From contig NW_020825321.1 of assembly GCF_003286085.1 (NCBI RefSeq), forward strand, positions 1,550,001 to 1,614,000: DNA of 64,000 nt. Direction: 5' to 3'. The notes below the pieces were generated by a model. That model was not told where the DNA came from. It was given only the letters and a program-made list of their open reading frames with translations, and made no database searches. Numbering within the stretch: the first letter of the stretch is position 1; every line of letters begins with the position of its first letter. The position numbers and the translations under genes are program-made. Positions 31,092 through 41,306 of this stretch are shown piece by piece. This DNA comes from Drosophila persimilis. Lineage: Eukaryota > Arthropoda > Insecta > Diptera > Drosophilidae.

Positions 31092-31918
31092 GCAGTTCGG
31101 TTCCCAAACGCAAGTCCTCCACAGTTATTCGATATTTTCGTTGATGAATGAACTTGCATAAATACGCAAAAATTGGTTGCAGCTTGGGAATGGAATTTAC
31201 AAACTTTAATTCTTCCACCAAATATCTTGACGCGCAGTTTGTAATTTGTATGGTTTTTCGTGCCTCCAATACTGGCTCTGGAAGAGCAGGCGTACTTGGC
31301 CATTGATCCTTACCGGCTGTCAAGTATGAAGGTCCATACTTCCAAAGATGAGAATTGATGAGCTCAGCTGGTACTGATCCTCGAGAAAGCATATCGGCAG
31401 GGTTTAGATCAGTTGGCACCAGCAGACAAGACATTCCAAATGTGAGTTCCTGAATAACAGAAAGTCTATTAGCGACAAGTACATTGTAGTTGGATGGTTG
31501 ATTCTTGATCCAAGCCAAAACGACTGTGGAGTCACACTAGCAATAATGAGAGCAATTGAAGTTCATCAAAGACACTTCATGCATAAGCTGGGCGAGTAGC
31601 GCTGCACCACATAATTCCAACTTGGGTATTGTGATAGTCTTCAGTGGCGCTACACGAGATCTGGAAGATAGAAGATTTGGCTTGACTCCATTGTCGCCTT
31701 GCGAAACAGCGTAGATGCAAGCTCCATAAGCATAAAAAAATCCATGCATTTCAAGGTTGCTGCTTCGAAGAAACGATAGGCGCGGGAAAGAAATTTATTG
31801 CATAGAGTCAAACTGCTGAATAAAGTTGATCCAAGTTGTGCGTAATAAGACTGGCAGACTTTCATCCCAATGAAGCTTTTCTTTCCACAGCTGCTGTAGA
31901 AATATTTTTACTTTGGTA
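31092..31918 (-). pseudogene. BEL array copy b: RNase H region, broken
   Basis: Copy of 24864-25690 with the same stop and frame changes (frames at 31087-31518 and 31537-31865). Confidence 0.83.
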
Positions 31919-31929
31919 ATTACTGCTAA

Positions 31930-34027
31930 TTACCCTATAAGTCCGAGTGGATCATAAAATCGTGCAATAGTTGACAATACGACTCGCTTAGTTGGTTTCG
32001 AAGGGACTTGATTGGGACAGAATGAAAATAATAGCTCATCCGAAGTAGGATTCCATGCTAAACCTAGCATCTTATTTACATCGCTGCCATCGGTAATTTT
32101 AACAAATGTTTCCCTATCTTCACTGGGTGTTTGATCGAGTACAGATGTATCGTTGGAACACCATTTCCTGATTTTGAAATTTCCTTTGGCTAAGAGTCCT
32201 GACACCTGGCGAATTATTTCCAGCACCTCATTTGTAGTATCTCCCCCCGTTAGCAAATCATCCACGTAAAAGTCCCGCAGCACAACTTCAGAGCCAATTG
32301 GATATGACGAACTCTCATCTGCCGCTAGTTGGTGCATAGAACGGACGGCCAGAAATGCTGCTGGTTTCGTTCCATAGGTCACGGTATCCAGCTGGAATGT
32401 TCTTAGCTCCTCGAGGGGTGAGTCACGCCACAGTATGCACTGCAGAAAACTATCTTAAGGCGAGACACGGACGCATCTATACATTTTACAAATGTCACCA
32501 GTCAATGCTATGCGAACGGTACGACATCGAAGAAGAGTCGTAACAAACTTCGGCTGAATTGTTGGGCCTGACATCAATACATCGTTGAGGGAATATCCTC
32601 TAGATGTACAAGCGGATTCGTCGAAAACTACTCGGAGTTTTGTGGTGGTTTTGTCTTCTCTTAAGACGCAGTGATGAGGAAGAACAAATTTGTATTGTTT
32701 AAGTGCGTCACCTTTGACAGGGGACATGTGATTCAAATCGACGTATTCCTTTATAAATGCGGCGTATTGGGCCTTGAGAAGTGGTTTGCGAACCAACTTG
32801 CGCTCTAGATTGAGGAATCTGCGATAGGCTTGTTGATAAGAATCTCCAAAAAGACTGTCACTCAGCTTTAAAGGCAATTGAACGCAGTACTCGCCACTTG
32901 GAAGCCGAGCGCAATGTGTTTTGAAATGTTCCTCGCAAGCAATTTCCTCCTTTGTTGCTTCTGTAGCGGGACCGTGGCAGTTTTCCACTTCCCAGAACAT
33001 TCGCACTAGCTCATCCAAGCCAACGGTAGGCGTTTGACTCAATTCCGTCGAACTAGAGGCAGCTAGGAGCACTGAGCTGTGGGAGTAATGACCTCCACCT
33101 GTGACAACCCAGCCGAGACGGGTTTTTTGTATTATAGGAAGTCCCCTCTCCAATTTGATCTGTCCAACGCATAAAATGACGTAAAATAAGCTGGCTCCAA
33201 TAAGTACATCGATGCGCTGAGATTTGTTGAAGTGTGGGTCAGCAAGGCTGATATTGAATGGCATTTCCCATTTGGATACATCAAATGAAGAAGCAGGCTG
33301 GTTTCCTGTAATACGTGGATCAACGAGAGCTGTGTGAACCTTCCGTGTGAAATGCAGAATCAGCGCCGATACCGGATAATGATACCGAGCCTTTGGCTCG
33401 TTTCAGCTGAAGCTTCTGAGCAAAGCGAGAGGTTATTAAATTAATCTGAGAGCCTGAATCCAGAAAAGCCCGGAAAGGAAGAAGATCACCAAATCGACTC
33501 TTTATCATAATGACTGTCGTGGCTAGAAGCACTACGTCTGAGCTAAGATTCTGAGCAGGAGGCGAGCATGGTGATGAAGCGGCAACAAGAGAACTTGAAA
33601 GATTGGGGCCTGAGCATGAGTCTGTCTGAATAGGAGACGTAGTAGCGTTTGCAGGTTCCGTGTTAACTGACGTAGGCAGCGGATTGTTGATGTGTAAAAG
33701 GGTATGATGCTTTTCACCGCATGTGCGACAAGAGTTTGAACTGCAGGAGGTATTCCGATGTGCCTTCTTCAAACAGTTGAAGCAAACTCTAAGCTTCCTT
33801 GCCTCTCTAAGACGCAAAGATGGCGAAAGGTTTCCAAAGCAAGTGCAGCTGTAAATGTTATGCCCTTTATTATCATAGAATACGCATTCCAATACGATTG
33901 TATTTGTAGAACCAAGACTGTGTTTTGAATGAGTGATTCGTTTATGTTTTCCAACCTGACTGCTATGGGTTTGAATCAACATAGCTTGATCCATGGTCTC
34001 CATGGCTTGACATCTCCTCTCTCCCAT
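31930..34027 (-). pseudogene. BEL array copy b: zinc knuckles, protease and RT, broken
   Basis: Copy of 25702-27799 with the same defects. RT catalytic DFYVDDLL lies in 31930-32382, the first RT part in 32455-33264 and knuckles plus protease in 33320-34027. Confidence 0.87.
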
Positions 34028-34876
34028 GTTGGTATGATGTTAGGGGGCGACAGCTCCTCCCATTTGGTCCTGGTATCAGAGTCGAGATACTTGTATGTGG
34101 AGTGAACGATGATGCATCCTGCTATTTCCTCCATGGTACCCATCGAACTAAGCGCTCTCATGTGAGAATGAAGCTTGTCCGATAAAGTACGTAGCTTTGT
34201 AGTTGACCCATCTTCAACCTTCTCATGTCTCAGAATATCAGCGACGTGTGCCTGAAAGATCAAACGTTTATTATTGAAACGATTGTTTCAAATGTCTAAT
34301 GCAATATCATAATTGCTCTCCAATACTTCCAAAGAGCGAACAGCCTCCAAGGCAGGTCCATCCAAACATGAGCGTAGGTGCTGGAATTTCTCAATCTTTG
34401 ATAGAACTCCTGATCTATTACTGTGCTAAACATCGAGTGAAAGTCTGCCCACTCAGTATAACCTCCACGGACAGTGGGAAGTTTAATGTCAGGAATATGA
34501 TATCGTGACCGTATGTTTCCTGAGGCAGCAACGTTGAGCTCGGGTCGTATCGTTGAGTGATATGGCATGTTCTGGGTAGTTCTGCGGAGTGCTGAGCGAC
34601 TACGAACTTCGATTTCCATAGCCAAATCCTCAAAATTGTTGCTTAGGTCGCTGCCAATTTCGTTCACATCAAGCTCTTCCAAATTGTAATGAGTAACGTT
34701 AAATGAGTCGGACATTTTTTCCAAGAATTTTAAATGAACACTTAGCGCATCTTCATTGATTGGGTTTTTTTCATCACTCAATATCGTATCTCGAAGTAAA
34801 ACGGCTTTGTTGTATATTGTTCCTTTCGTTTGTAAAAAGACACCCTGTTTTCCGGCAAGTCATTGGACTCATCCAT
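34028..34876 (-). pseudogene. BEL array copy b: gag, broken
   Basis: Copy of 27800-28648 (frames 33976-34263 and 34296-34781), with the ATG at 34876 and the same early frameshift. Confidence 0.82.
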
Positions 34877-35111
34877 TTTCGACAGGCAGCAGCGAGCAAA
34901 GTACAAAGAAGAATCGAAGAACCAACCGTTTGATTTTTTGGTATGCAAGCGCAAGTGCAGCTAGCCCGAACCCGCTAATGCACGTAGCTGTATTAGTGCT
35001 TGTGAGCAAGCACGCGACGAAATGGGAATTAACCGTTTCGCGTTCGAACAATTATGTTTAGTGGATAATTTTCACAGTTTATAATTGTTTATTTCCAAAT
35101 TGTTATTAACG

Positions 35112-35129
35112 ATCACGTCGGGGTCACCA
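35112..35129 (-). other. Primer-binding site, tRNA-Trp type (copy b)
   Basis: Identical to 28884-28901 and two bases inside the right outer LTR. Confidence 0.77.
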
Positions 35130-35131
35130 AA

Positions 35132-35619
35132 TGTTGAGACAACGCTAACTATAATTTTTGAAGAATTTCACAAATTAATAATTTCAGAAACGTTATAAAT
35201 TTCACTATAGGTGATTTGTGTGTTGAGGGTGGCCGAAGATGCCAGAGCCTTTTACAATAGTATTAGAGAGTGATACACTTGGATGAGGCAAGCGAGCCGA
35301 TCTCGAGCCAAAGTAATAGATTGGGGACAAAAATGAGCTGTTCTCCAACAATATAAAGCGGTAACTGCCAGAGCAAGCGCAGCTAATGACGGCTTAGCGA
35401 CGGCATACGAAAGAAAAGATAACAAGATCGAGCATAGATAAAGAATAGATGATTAAATGAGAGCATATTGCTGAGCGAGCATAGATCAAGCTACGCTTAC
35501 GTTACGTTAGTTTAGTATAATGACCAAAATGGAGAGAAGTGAATCTATCAATTGATAGATGAATAGTGATAGTGAATAGAAAGATGGTACAAAATTTACA
35601 GTCGGGCTTCGCCCGAACA
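35132..35619 (-). repeat. Right outer LTR of BEL array (5' LTR, 488 bp)
   Basis: Starts TGTTGAGAC and ends CCCGAACA. It has an extra stretch of about 22 bases near 35545-35570 and the variants cgagcatag and gtcgggcttc, which are absent from the other two LTRs. Confidence 0.9.
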
Positions 35620-36201
35620 GATATAATTTCAAATTATAATAAGCAAATATTAAAAAATACACAATTTGAGAAACGAATAAACAAACTTATAATAATAGAT
35701 TAATAATAATAGACTTTTGAATACAATTAAAAAAACACAATGCATTCAGCAACGAAATAGCCATTAGTTTACAAATTCAAACCCGACTTATAAAAGCAGA
35801 GCTAACCAATGTAAAATATGCAATTCAATGGGCAAAAATAAGTATAGTAAAAACATTCCTTCTTAACGAAAATTAAACAGAGATAATTAAAGAAAACTTT
35901 ACGGAAATACTAACCCCACTCAATTCAATAGATTGAATTTCGCTCAAAGCTCTCGACGAACTTCAACAATACGAAACATCTAAACTTTCATCAAACTCAC
36001 TCCTCCATAAATAGTATAACTCTTGTTTCGCTATTTACAATTGCAATAATACTGATCATAATATCACATGTGTGTCGAAAACCACAAAAAGTAATACTCA
36101 ACATTTCTTCAGAGATACCAGACATCAAAATCAAAACTGATGCAAAGATATCAACACACACAAACCAAAATCTTGAGTTTAATAACATACCATATTTCTA
36201 A
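35620..36201 (+). pseudogene. Errantivirus env fragment, downstream part with membrane anchor
   Basis: The frame continues the envelope gene interrupted at 22665 (FEKRINKLI soon after 35620). In later frames it carries KAELTNVKYAIQWAKISIV. The frame 36001-36201 ends with a hydrophobic membrane segment (TLVSLFTIAIILIIIS) followed by a basic, then polar cytoplasmic tail and a stop at 36199-36201. Most of the ectodomain between about 35900 and 36000 is deleted and there are several stops. It is a dead remnant of an insect endogenous retrovirus. The polypurine tract aataggggaat follows just before the LTR. Confidence 0.72.
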
Positions 36202-36236
36202 AATTCATTTGAGAACAAATGAAATAATAGGGGAAT

Positions 36237-36819
36237 AGTTAACACCCTAAGAGTTCAATACTCTTATTTACAATTAAAGTATTCCAGAAAAAGTATACAA
36301 ATTCTTGCCCAATAGTTTATTACCCAACTGTAATAAGAATGCGCAAGAATTCTGTCACAATTTACACAAAAAGCAAAAACCATTTCCTGCCTAAATCAAG
36401 AACCGAAACATTGTATTTCTGGAAGGGCTTATGCGTTCCACTTCAAATCAGCACTTCACGAGAAACCATCGCCCCCACCCCGTCTTCGACGTCGCGACTG
36501 CGATAATGTCGACAATGCAATTCTGATGACTCCGCTGTTCTTTACCCCCAACATCGACCAGCAACATTGATTTCCTATTGCCGGTCAATGACTACAACTC
36601 CGCTGTCGCCACCGACGCCGCCGCCTACAATAATTCTGATGACCCCAGCAATTCGGCCACTGCCGAAGTTCCTCTGCCGCGATAATCGATAGGTTTCTTA
36701 AAGAATTATAATTCTATATTTAAGCAGTCACATTTTGATATTCAATAAAAGTACTTCGCTAAATAGAACCGAATAAAACCAATCTTTTATTTTGTCCTTC
36801 CAATAAGGATAAAATTAAC
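36237..36819 (+). repeat. Errantivirus LTR (about 583 bp), between env and gag
   Basis: Starts AGTTAACACCC after a polypurine tract and ends AAAATTAAC before a primer site, as in gypsy-group elements. AATAAA lies at about 36744 and 36772. It has env of one element on its left and primer site plus gag on its right, so it serves as 3' LTR of one copy and 5' LTR of another, or marks a recombined tandem. The exact end may be off by a few bases. Confidence 0.8.
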
Positions 36820-36837
36820 TGGCGCCCGAGCAGGGAC
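36820..36837 (+). other. Errantivirus primer-binding site, tRNA-Lys type
   Basis: TGGCGCCCGAGCAGGGAC directly follows the LTR. It is the tRNA-Lys primer site with one base changed (G for A) from the usual sequence. Confidence 0.8.
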
Positions 36838-37104
36838 CTGACTAGTGAACAACACAACAAAAAGTTTACGTGAACGTACGAAAACTGCCGAAACTTGCAG
36901 CCATCGGTCTCAAACATAATTACCGTTTCGACTCACAATATTTCGTAGTATTGTCCGGTATAACCCATCGGTGACTCCAATTCCTGAAAGTTCCCAGCTC
37001 AGGAAAACCAACCAAAAAGGAGCGAATTCTAGGAACCTCAGTTAGGTGATACCATCATAAAAGAGACCAATTCCGGATCGCCCGTTGGAGGAGCTACATC
37101 CAAC

Positions 37105-37118
37105 ATGTTAAGGTAAGT
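37105..37118 (+). promoter_or_regulatory. Leader AUG followed by consensus 5' splice donor
   Basis: ATGTTAAG|GTAAGT lies in the 543-base leader between primer site and gag. The GTAAGT donor is a full consensus. Errantiviruses make env mRNA by splicing from a leader donor, and an AUG a few bases before the donor would give the spliced env its start. The function is inferred; the following A-rich stretch to 37380 has no recognisable gene. Confidence 0.5.
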
Positions 37119-37380
37119 AAAAAACAAAACAACAGAAAACATAAAAACCAAAATACATTTTTTTTAAGTCAAAACAAAATAAAGTGAAGAAAAAATTCAC
37201 AAAAGGGAAACGCTTAAAAAATAAATTTTCCGCGCGATACAAAAAATATAAAACGGGAAACAAAAACCCCAAAGTGAGAAAAGAAAAAAAAAACCTACAA
37301 AAGTTAAAACAAACAAAATACCTATTTACATATTTTAAAAAACGTATTCATATCCTACAAATACTTAATAGTTTTACATT

Positions 37381-38440
37381 ATGGCAAACCCTAATAGTCT
37401 AATCAGATCTGCCGTTCTGGTTCAAGACCCCAATGCTGGTACAAATATGAGTAGGCAAGAAATTACATCCTTGGTAACCAATTTAGTGAACACTTTATTC
37501 AAACGATCCTCACCTAACCCCAACACCGACTTTCTCAACGACGTTGATCAAGAAGTAAACCCAGCACTTCCTCACAATGTGAGTGACTATGACAAAATCC
37601 CAGACCTAGTGAAAAGTATTCGGGAATTTTCTGGAAGCCTATCCGACTTTAGTTCTTGGAAGAAGGGGATAGATAGGATTCTAGGGAACTACGAAGACAT
37701 AGTAGGGACCCGAAAGTTCTTCGCGATCCTCCAAGTCATTCGATACAAGATAGTCGGAAATGCCGGTACGGCATTGGAATCATATAACATTCTTCTGAAT
37801 TGGAACGGTTTTTCAAAATTTTTGACCCTACACTATGGTGACAAGAAAGACCTGATGACCATGCTGGTGCAGGGAAATCAACACTCAGTGGAAGATTATC
37901 ACCAAGTTGTTTATCAGCAAATGTCACTGATTCTAAATAAAATAGGTTGCTCGGAATTGGAATTGGGAAGAGAAGCAGAACAATTAATGACCAAATTATA
38001 CCGCGATAAAGCATTAGATACTTTTGTCAGAGGACCACGAGAAGATCTTCCTCGACTCCTGGGTATGAAAGAAGCAGTAGACCTCCCATCAGCTCTACAT
38101 CTTTGTTTAAAACTAGAAAACCAGAACTATCGTTCTAATTATTCTAACGCCAAAACACCCACTATTGGATTTGGGGAGCAAACCAAAAATCAATTCCAGC
38201 ACACCGATCAAATATCAATTATAACAACTTTAGGCCTCCTCAGCACTACCAATATAATTAGTACAAACCTTCTATTCCCCCCGACAAAACTGTAATTACC
38301 AAACACCACAGAGTTATCCCCGTCAACAATTCCCTCAGAATAACATTCCGAATCGTCCGATCGCACCAAAGTCACTACCAAAACCAGAACCAATGGAGAA
38401 AAACCCAAGTCTTCATACTAGAAACGTCAACTACATGAAT
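37381..38440 (+). pseudogene. Errantivirus gag, C-terminus frameshifted and truncated
   Basis: An ATG at 37381 opens 304 codons up to 38295. The protein contains a capsid-like region (KSIREFSGSLSDFSSWKKGI, then FLTLHYGDKKDLMTML) typical of errantivirus Gag. After about 38200 the reading shifts. Other frames supply the expected proline- and glutamine-rich C-terminus with PEPMEKNPS and NYMNR near 38390-38440. The gene is cut at 38489 by the LTR of BEL element J, so protease and the rest of pol are missing. Gag would form the particle core. Here it is probably non-functional because of the C-terminal shifts. Confidence 0.8.
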
Positions 38441-38489
38441 CGTCATGAATCGATGTCGGCTCTAATAAAAGTTATATTCAACCTCAACA

Positions 38490-38913
38490 TGTTTGTCAAG
38501 CAACTTAAATATTGTAAATTGTTGCCAGTGGTGCGGCCCAAAGGAAATGCATTTTGTTGTTGTCATTTCCAATGCCTCTTTCGCCTCTTATATCGCAATC
38601 TCTCGTACTCGGCTTAACAGCGTCCCCGAGCAGCTCTAACGCTCTCGGGCTATCATACGCTCTCGCTCGCGTCTAAGCTTGCTGCATAGGGCCCGGCTGA
38701 TTGGCCCGTCAACCCTTGCATGGGCAGTCTTGAGCTAATCGTCGAAGCTATTAGATTAACATCCTCGCATCAATCGTTCGCCCAATCATCCCCATATGTA
38801 CATACGCGATAAGTCGGTTTACATATGCAAATAAATTGTGAATTATAAACAGCCTCTCGACTTTCATTAACTTCAAATTGCAACAGTTATTAAAAACGCT
38901 TAATAGCTTAACA
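38490..38913 (+). repeat. 5' LTR of BEL element J (424 bp)
   Basis: Starts TGTTTGTCAAGC and ends CTTAACA, directly before a primer site. It aligns with the LTR of element A at 463-823 plus 7267-7314, sharing tctaacgctctcgggctat and the end segment ctctcgactttcatt. It is inserted in the errantivirus gag. Confidence 0.87.
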
Positions 38914-38915
38914 TT

Positions 38916-38933
38916 TGGTAACCCCGACGTGAT
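38916..38933 (+). other. Primer-binding site of BEL element J, tRNA-Trp type
   Basis: TGGTAACCCCGACGTGAT begins two bases after the LTR. It equals the tRNA-Trp-type site of the BEL array except for one base. The following leader (38934-39210) has no gene that I can recognise. Confidence 0.75.
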
Positions 38934-39210
38934 TGTGCAATAAATAATCCATCAGTGCAATCACAGACTAATATAGCACTCAAAGATATAAACTAATTGC
39001 CATCTCAACCAGTGTGGCTGTTGGCTTGCGCTTCTCTTTTCGGTCATCTTTCCGCAAGAAACGTTTCTTACACCGGTCGCCTTTGTATATACAGTTCGTA
39101 CATAGCTGTTCGCTTGCTGGGCTCGGTTCTTGTCGTCTATTGCTCGTGTTACTCTTTGCGATCATCTTCCCGCTAGAGACGTTGGTCTTTCTGCTAACGC
39201 TACCGCTACC

Positions 39211-39609
39211 ATGGAAATTAATGCTGGTAACGAAATTCCAATGACCAGTGAGCAAAACAGGGTGTCTTTTTTGAAGCTTAAGTCAACGGAATTATGCGAG
39301 AAAATGAAAAGGTTAGCTACCGCTTGTCAGAATGAGTCGTTGGACTGTGACTACTACATGCTCGTGGTAAAGCAAGAGCAAGTCGAGAAGTTGATCGGCA
39401 AATTTGAGACGTTTCACGGCGAGCTTGAGGAATTGGATCGAAGCGAAATTCACAGTGGTTTGTGTGACATTTTTGAGTCACTTGCAAGCTCGCTGAAGGC
39501 GGCGATTATGAGGGGAATGGCTAAGAGTAGCGGCCGCATGCCGTTTCATTCTACCTTGGCCGGAGAAAACACTACGGTTGATTTTGCCGGTTCGCAATCC
39601 TCTAGCTGA
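39211..39609 (+). pseudogene. BEL element J gag, N-terminal part, interrupted
   Basis: The start is the ATG at 39211 in a good context (accATGg). The frame itself is open from 39130. It encodes NRVSFLKLKSTELCEKMKRL, ELEELDRSEIHSGLCDIFE and GRMPFHST, the N-terminal helical part of BEL Gag. It ends at about 39605 where a LOA-type element begins. The Gag core that should follow (about 130 residues) is missing and the gene resumes at 52467. Confidence 0.82.
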
Positions 39610-39639
39610 ACCCTCCACGAGGGTGCCGGCTGGGCAATG

Positions 39640-39705
39640 GACACTGCATTACCCCGGACAAGGGTAATGCACTGTCGCTTGCACTGTCCGGGGTAATGCA
39701 GTGTC
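39640..39705 (+). repeat. Perfect 21-bp inverted repeat in LOA 5' region
   Basis: The arms 39640-39660 and 39685-39705 are exact reverse complements with a 24-base loop. The loop itself starts with a near copy of part of the right arm (agggtaatgcactgtc). The structure lies between the LOA 5' end (about 39610) and ORF1 (39855), so in RNA it would be a strong 5' UTR hairpin. The rest of the UTR shows no other clear signal. Confidence 0.9.
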
Positions 39706-39854
39706 TAGCTAAGGCTATGGTCCGGCGTCTTCCCGATTCAAAGTCGGGGGATCCGAACAAGGGCCATGGCTAGAGGTGCCTGGCGGTCAGGCCTAAAACG
39801 CTAGGGGGTGGTCCCCCCGAAAAATATTAACCAGTATGGACCCTCGGGCCAACT

Positions 39855-41306
39855 ATGGAGTCGAAGAAGGAGCAAGCACGGGTTGGGATGTCAACCCAAA
39901 CGTCGGTGGAAAGCGTGACTGCTACCACCGGCGGGCACGGGGAGGAGCAGTCCTCTCTGCGTGTCGCCAGCGGTCACACCTCAGACTTGGCGGGAGCAGG
40001 CCAGGTCAGTTGTAAAGCTACTGCCACAATAACAACAACAAAAACAACTCACTCCGTGGCCTGCAAGTTGAGCCGCACAGATGCCGTAGTCGATACAGAC
40101 ACGGATCTGGAGAGCGTGCTCTCTCTAAGCAGGACGGATGAAGAGAGCCTTCTCCGCTCGCCGGAACCAGGCACCAGCTCCCTGCGTAGGGAAGGGCCGA
40201 AGCGTTCCAAGGAGGGGATGAAGGCCAAAGCGCAATACAAAGCGGCCCTCAACATAAAAAGCCGGCTGCAAGGCAAAGCAGACATCTCCCAGGAGGAGAA
40301 GGTCAAGCTAGCCTGGGCCGAGCAGAGAGTAGAGGAGGGTCGGCTACACTATGCCCAGATGCCACAGATGAGGGCGTCGAATGGCGAATATGCCAATAAG
40401 GTGGAGGAGATGATGGCCACCAAGAGGCAACGCTCGACTGAGAGTGCCATTAAGGACACTCCAGCGAGCAAGCGGCAACGCGGGCCCAAGAGTGCAGCCC
40501 CTGCACCGAAAGCGGCCAAGAAGCCAACGAAGCCGAAAGCGAAGGTCAGCGATGTGACCAAACGACATCTGATCGTGGCACTCATTGACCGCAGCGAAGA
40601 AAACGGCAAGATGTCAGCGGCACAGTGGAAGCTGGTGCACGCGCGTCTTGTCGACGCACTCTTTGCACAGATGGAGGAAGACCCCGCGGTCCCAATGCCC
40701 ACGTTCGATGGTGCTGGGTGGCTAAATGGGGTTAAGATCCTGAAGTGCAATGATGATCCAACCCTAAGGTGGCTGACGCGTACGGTCTGCCAACTGGAGG
40801 CGATGTGGGAGGGGGCCAAGCTGGAGGTTGTGGACCGGGAGCTTATCCCGTCTAAGCCTAAGGCGAAGGTACTCTTCCCCATCACAATCCAGGGGGACCG
40901 AGCGCTGAAGCTCCTTCAGCGGCAAAACGCGGACGTGCCAACGGCCGATTGGAGGATCCTACACATTGGTAGCCCACTACCCAACGAGGGGGGCCAGTGT
41001 GTGATCCTCCAAATAAACAAGGAAGCAGAGGATCTGCTATACCCCAAGTTCGGGAAGATGGCGTGGGGCATGGGTAGCGTCTACCTGCGCCTCAAAAAGC
41101 GCCACCCTGAGGACAAGGACGCGCATACCCTGCAGGCAGGCGAGGTGGAAAAGGACCTAGGTCTCGAGTCCATCGTGGAGGCCGCCCAGGGTCTTGCGCT
41201 TGAAGACGAAGAAGAGGAAGACGGTGACCTGACGCTGGTAGTCAACCCGTCAGGTGCAAGTGAGCCAGCCACCCATGCTGAGTGTGCTGCAGCTCAACTT
41301 GCATAA
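39855..41306 (+). CDS. LOA-type ORF1 protein, copy 1 (483 aa)
   Basis: Intact frame from ATG 39855. The N-terminal 100 residues are Ser/Thr-rich. There is a lysine-rich basic stretch near residues 215-235 (KKPTKPKAKVSDVTKRH), then a globular part from about 250 (SAAQWKLVHARLVDALF) to 415 including PTADWRILHIGSPLPNEGG near 361, which resembles the DUF4780-type domain found in some fly retrotransposon and host proteins. The C-terminus is very acidic (LEDEEEEDGD). No CCHC zinc knuckle is visible, although many non-LTR ORF1 proteins carry them. It would be the RNA-binding partner of ORF2. The last 32 bases overlap ORF2. Confidence 0.85.
   Translation: MESKKEQARVGMSTQTSVESVTATTGGHGEEQSSLRVASGHTSDLAGAGQVSCKATATITTTKTTHSVACKLSRTDAVVDTDTDLESVLSLSRTDEESLLRSPEPGTSSLRREGPKRSKEGMKAKAQYKAALNIKSRLQGKADISQEEKVKLAWAEQRVEEGRLHYAQMPQMRASNGEYANKVEEMMATKRQRSTESAIKDTPASKRQRGPKSAAPAPKAAKKPTKPKAKVSDVTKRHLIVALIDRSEENGKMSAAQWKLVHARLVDALFAQMEEDPAVPMPTFDGAGWLNGVKILKCNDDPTLRWLTRTVCQLEAMWEGAKLEVVDRELIPSKPKAKVLFPITIQGDRALKLLQRQNADVPTADWRILHIGSPLPNEGGQCVILQINKEAEDLLYPKFGKMAWGMGSVYLRLKKRHPEDKDAHTLQAGEVEKDLGLESIVEAAQGLALEDEEEEDGDLTLVVNPSGASEPATHAECAAAQLA

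Larger units (their letters stand above)
22666..35619 (-). mobile_element. Tandem BEL/Pao array: LTR-internal-LTR-internal-LTR
   Basis: Two BEL/Pao internal regions of about 5.76 kb (23142-28903 and 29370-35131) share a central LTR and are flanked by outer LTRs. Corresponding positions are offset by exactly 6228. Both read on the minus strand. The array interrupts the errantivirus env. The 5 bases before it (GTTAT) and after it (GATAT) differ at one position and are probably a decayed target duplication. Both internals carry the same stops, frame changes and solo LTR insertion. Confidence 0.92.

Noticed and set aside
29370..35131. Copy b of the BEL array as an independent insertion
   Set aside because: It has the same stops, frameshifts and solo LTR as copy a and shares an LTR with it, so it is a duplication product.
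36820..36837. tRNA gene fragments at the primer sites (6675, 28884, 36820, 38916)
   Set aside because: Each is 18 bases, in antisense to a tRNA 3' end including the non-genomic CCA, and lies next to an LTR. They are primer-binding sites.
40349..40885. A 178-aa minus-strand ORF opposite LOA ORF1, repeated at 47936-48472
   Set aside because: It is the mirror of a GC-rich coding frame. The plus-strand ORF1 is longer, complete and has domain content.
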